From Bryobacterales bacterium (lineage in GTDB: Bacteria > Acidobacteriota > Terriglobia > Bryobacterales > Bryobacteraceae): a stretch of DNA of 41,752 bases. Below the pieces are notes generated by a model that saw nothing but the letters and a program-made list of their open reading frames with translations, was not told the origin of the DNA and ran no database searches. The stretch covers positions 1-41,752 of the forward strand of contig JADLDI010000135.1 in the NCBI GenBank assembly GCA_020846745.1, in the 5' to 3' direction. A program made the translations under genes and the position numbers. Every line of letters begins with the position of its first letter. Positions within the stretch are counted from its first letter, which is position 1. Positions 39,785 through 41,752 of the stretch are shown in pieces.

Positions 39785-41110
39785 CTATACCGAAGCTGGA
39801 TCGGGATGTATCCACGGCGTGCGGTACGGCCGCGTCAGCAACCGGTTCGCTTCCGCGTCCCCGGTGATCCTGCCCGCACTTGCATCCCAGACCAGCGTCC
39901 GTCCACCCAACTGCTGCGAAAGATTTGCCAGTATGCACGACGTTGTCGAGATGTGCCCCTGTTCGATATCCGCCACGGGCTTCGACCGTTTCCCGATGGC
40001 GGCCAAAAAGTCCAGCATGTGGTGCCGGATCGCCGGAGCCACGTGCCGCTCCAGCGCCTCTTCCGTCTTGTCCTCCGGATACTGCTCCAACTCGTAGGTT
40101 ACGTCTTTGTGGACCGGCTGTTCCTTCTTATCCACAGGAATGAAGTCGTAACCCATTACGCTCGCCTTCAGCGTCCCTTTGTCGCCGTAGATCGTGGCTC
40201 CCCACGGATATTGCGGATCGGGCGGCGTCCCCCACGACCGGTGCGTCCACACCACCTTTAGTTCCCCAAAGTCGAACGTCGCGGTCTGTGTATCCGTGAT
40301 GTTCGATTTCGTGTTCTTGTGGATCAGGATGCCGCCGTTCGACGACACGCTCACCGGCCAGCCCAAATCGAGCATCCAACGGACCATGTCCAGCATGTGG
40401 ATACACATGTCGCCCACAATTCCGTTGCCGTACTCCATGAACGCCCGCCACCGCCGCGGATGCGTCAACTCGTTATACGGCCGCATGGGCGCCGGACCCG
40501 TCCAGAACTCATAATCCAGGTACGACGGGGGCGGCGTATCCGGCGGGTTCGTCGCCGCTCGCATGTGGTAGTAGCAATAGATCTCGGCGTAAGCGATCTT
40601 GCCGAGTTTGCCCGTCTGCAGGAACCGTTCCCGAGCTTCCACCAGGTGCGGCGTGCTCCGCCGCTGCGTACCCACCTGCACCACGCGCTTGTACTTCCGT
40701 GCCGCCGCCAGCATCGCCTGCCCTTCCGTGATATCCACGCTGATCGGCTTCTGCACATAGACATCGGCGCCCTGCTTCACCGCCTCGATCATCGGCAGCG
40801 CATGCCAGTGGTCCGGGGTCGCGATCAGTACGATGTCCAGATTCTTCTGGGCCAGCATCTGGCGATAATCGTGGAAAATGCGCGGGCGCTTCTTCGACGC
40901 CTGCCGCGACGCCACGATGTCGGCCGCCTTCTCCACCATCTGCTTGTCGACATCGCACAGCGACACCACCTCTACCGGCGACACCTGGATGAGCCGCAGC
41001 AGGTCGCATTTCCCATACCAGCCACAGCCGATCAGCCCGACACGTTTGGGCGTCTGTCCTTGCAGCGGCAGGGCGGCGAGTGAGGATTGGAGGAGTGTGC
41101 GGCGGGTCAT
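39785..41110 (-). CDS. Gfo/Idh/MocA family oxidoreductase with Tat-like signal (copy 3)
   Basis: This 441-aa protein begins with M-T-R-R-T-L-L-Q-S-S, a twin-arginine-like signal. The Rossmann motif is G-L-I-G-C-G-W-Y-G-K. The E-K-P position reads Q-K-P-I, and the likely catalytic His is in D-M-C-I-H-M-L-D-M. The segment W-H-A-L-P-M-I-E-A-V-K-Q-G-A-D-V-Y-V precedes the Q-K-P. It belongs to the sugar-type oxidoreductases of this family; substrate unknown. ATG 41110 was chosen over a frame extending to 41305 because the signal begins here and TATACT lies 6 nt upstream. Confidence 0.92.
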   Translation of the reverse strand: MTRRTLLQSSLAALPLQGQTPKRVGLIGCGWYGKCDLLRLIQVSPVEVVSLCDVDKQMVEKAADIVASRQASKKRPRIFHDYRQMLAQKNLDIVLIATPDHWHALPMIEAVKQGADVYVQKPISVDITEGQAMLAAARKYKRVVQVGTQRRSTPHLVEARERFLQTGKLGKIAYAEIYCYYHMRAATNPPDTPPPSYLDYEFWTGPAPMRPYNELTHPRRWRAFMEYGNGIVGDMCIHMLDMVRWMLDLGWPVSVSSNGGILIHKNTKSNITDTQTATFDFGELKVVWTHRSWGTPPDPQYPWGATIYGDKGTLKASVMGYDFIPVDKKEQPVHKDVTYELEQYPEDKTEEALERHVAPAIRHHMLDFLAAIGKRSKPVADIEQGHISTTSCILANLSQQLGGRTLVWDASAGRITGDAEANRLLTRPYRTPWIHPDPASV

Positions 41111-41116
41111 GAAGAT

Positions 41117-41122
41117 AGTATA
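41117..41122 (-). promoter_or_regulatory. -10-like TATACT, 6 nt before the third Gfo/Idh/MocA start
   Basis: Minus-strand TATACT (41122 to 41117) is followed by ATCTTC and ATG 41110. No Shine-Dalgarno sequence is present. It is one of the best -10 matches in the leaderless-type set. Confidence 0.5.
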
Positions 41123-41178
41123 GGAGCGCCCCTCGGATTCCGACAGTAGATCAGGCATGCCGCAAGCGAGGAGAGCGG

Positions 41179-41752
41179 TCAGGCGGCATGGTTGTAGATG
41201 GGCGGAGCGTTGACGCCGCAGCAGCGCTTGTACTTTTGGCCGGAGCCGCAGGGGCAGGGGGAGTTGCGGCCGACTTCCGGTTGCGGGGCGGATTTCGTCT
41301 CGCAAGTTGTTGATTTGGTTGGGTTGGCGGGTTTGGTTGCGGCTTGGGCGGTTTTGACGTAGCGGTGGCCGGAGACGGGCACGACGCCTTTTTCGCGGAT
41401 CTGGCTTTCGAGGGTGAGGATGGCGTTTTGGGTCGAGAGCGCGTGACGGATGTTGTCGTCAATGGTTGCCGGCGCCTTGGCAATTCGTCTCGCAAAGCTA
41501 TCAATCTTTGGCACATCCGCGAGCGGGGCGAACTCGTCGGGCGGGGTGCCGTTGGAGATCTGCTGGATGCCACGGTCGGTCTGGAGCATGCGGATTTCGC
41601 GCAGGGCGGACTTGTAGGAGCCTTCCCAGCGGAGGTAATAGCGGTGGATCTTCTCGAGATCGGCTTCGTTTTGCGCTTCGTTGGGATGGGGGGATTCGAG
41701 GGCGCGGAGGGCGGCTTCGCGTTGGCGGCAGCGTTCGATTTGCCAGTTGGCG
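41179..41752 (-). CDS. SEC-C metal-binding motif protein, partial
   Basis: The reading frame is open from the right edge of the window (last full codon 41749-41751) to TGA at 41179-41181, so the N-terminus is missing. The visible 190 residues are mostly helical and charged (Q-I-E-R-C-R-Q-R-E-A-A-L-R-A-L-E, then L-E-K-I-H-R-Y-Y-L-R-W-E). Near the C-terminus is a SEC-C zinc motif (R-N-S-P-C-P-C-G-S-G-Q-K-Y-K-R-C-C-G), the same motif found at the SecA C-terminus. Homologues with this motif are common and of unknown function. Confidence 0.85.
   Translation of the reverse strand, partial: ANWQIERCRQREAALRALESPHPNEAQNEADLEKIHRYYLRWEGSYKSALREIRMLQTDRGIQQISNGTPPDEFAPLADVPKIDSFARRIAKAPATIDDNIRHALSTQNAILTLESQIREKGVVPVSGHRYVKTAQAATKPANPTKSTTCETKSAPQPEVGRNSPCPCGSGQKYKRCCGVNAPPIYNHAA

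Noticed and set aside
41111..41305. N-terminal extension of the third Gfo/Idh/MocA protein
   Set aside because: Arg/Leu/Pro-rich and overlaps the SEC-C gene; the Tat-like signal starts at ATG 41110.

Overview
The window is a gene-dense, GC-rich bacterial chromosome segment with 34 protein-coding genes. No rRNA, tRNA, CRISPR array or insertion sequence was seen. Gene content points to Acidobacteriota, most likely the Bryobacterales/Solibacter group. The markers are an ECF sigma factor paired with a TPR-bearing Ser/Thr kinase, an Oar-like TonB-dependent receptor with an N-terminal carboxypeptidase-regulatory fold, a DUF1592/DUF1552 pair, a TIGR03437-like protein, a PEP-CTERM protein, Tat-tagged Gfo/Idh/MocA oxidoreductases and tandem Uma2 proteins. 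This placement is inferred from families; no phylogeny was run.

Layout. 1-414 is the end of a ThDP enzyme gene. 380-4377 (minus) holds a DUF3455 protein, the ECF sigma factor and the kinase. 4509-8690 (plus) holds a PEP-CTERM protein, a TlpA-like thioredoxin, a TIM-barrel isomerase and an M14 peptidase. 8691-17575 (minus) holds two Uma2 paralogues, aceE, a Tat-tagged mannonate dehydratase-like protein and the TonB receptor. 17751-19685 (minus) holds a PIG-L deacetylase and an AAA ATPase, divergent from a secretin (19713-21311). 21331-28330 (plus) is a carbohydrate block: SIS protein, DapA-type aldolase/lyase, enolase-superfamily enzyme, MFS transporter and two Gfo/Idh/MocA proteins. 28347-31975 (minus) is the DUF1592/DUF1552 pair. 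Two small plus-strand genes follow (a 70-aa Cys/His protein and a DUF302 protein). 32874-37157 (minus) is feoA-feoB-trxB-histidine kinase, divergent from a MerR-TPR fusion gene (37242-38168). 38176-41752 (minus) holds a SEC-C protein (cut by the edge), a third Gfo/Idh/MocA protein and the TIGR03437-like protein.

How it may work together. The carbohydrate block looks like uptake, dehydrogenation, dehydration and retro-aldol cleavage of sugar acids, possibly fed by the TonB receptor and the exported enzymes. The feo/trxB/histidine kinase run joins ferrous iron uptake, thiol redox and a kinase with four clustered cysteines. The MerR-TPR gene shares an 84-bp control region with feoA, and a small inverted repeat lies inside the feoA promoter spacer.

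Most notable non-coding signals: six starts without a Shine-Dalgarno sequence each carry a TANNNT hexamer exactly 6 nt upstream (leaderless-type); there is a perfect 12-bp inverted repeat ahead of the sigma factor, and further inverted repeats in two divergent promoter regions. No clearly new defence or mobile system was found. The best candidate for undescribed biology is the feoAB-trxB-Cys-kinase/MerR-TPR locus.
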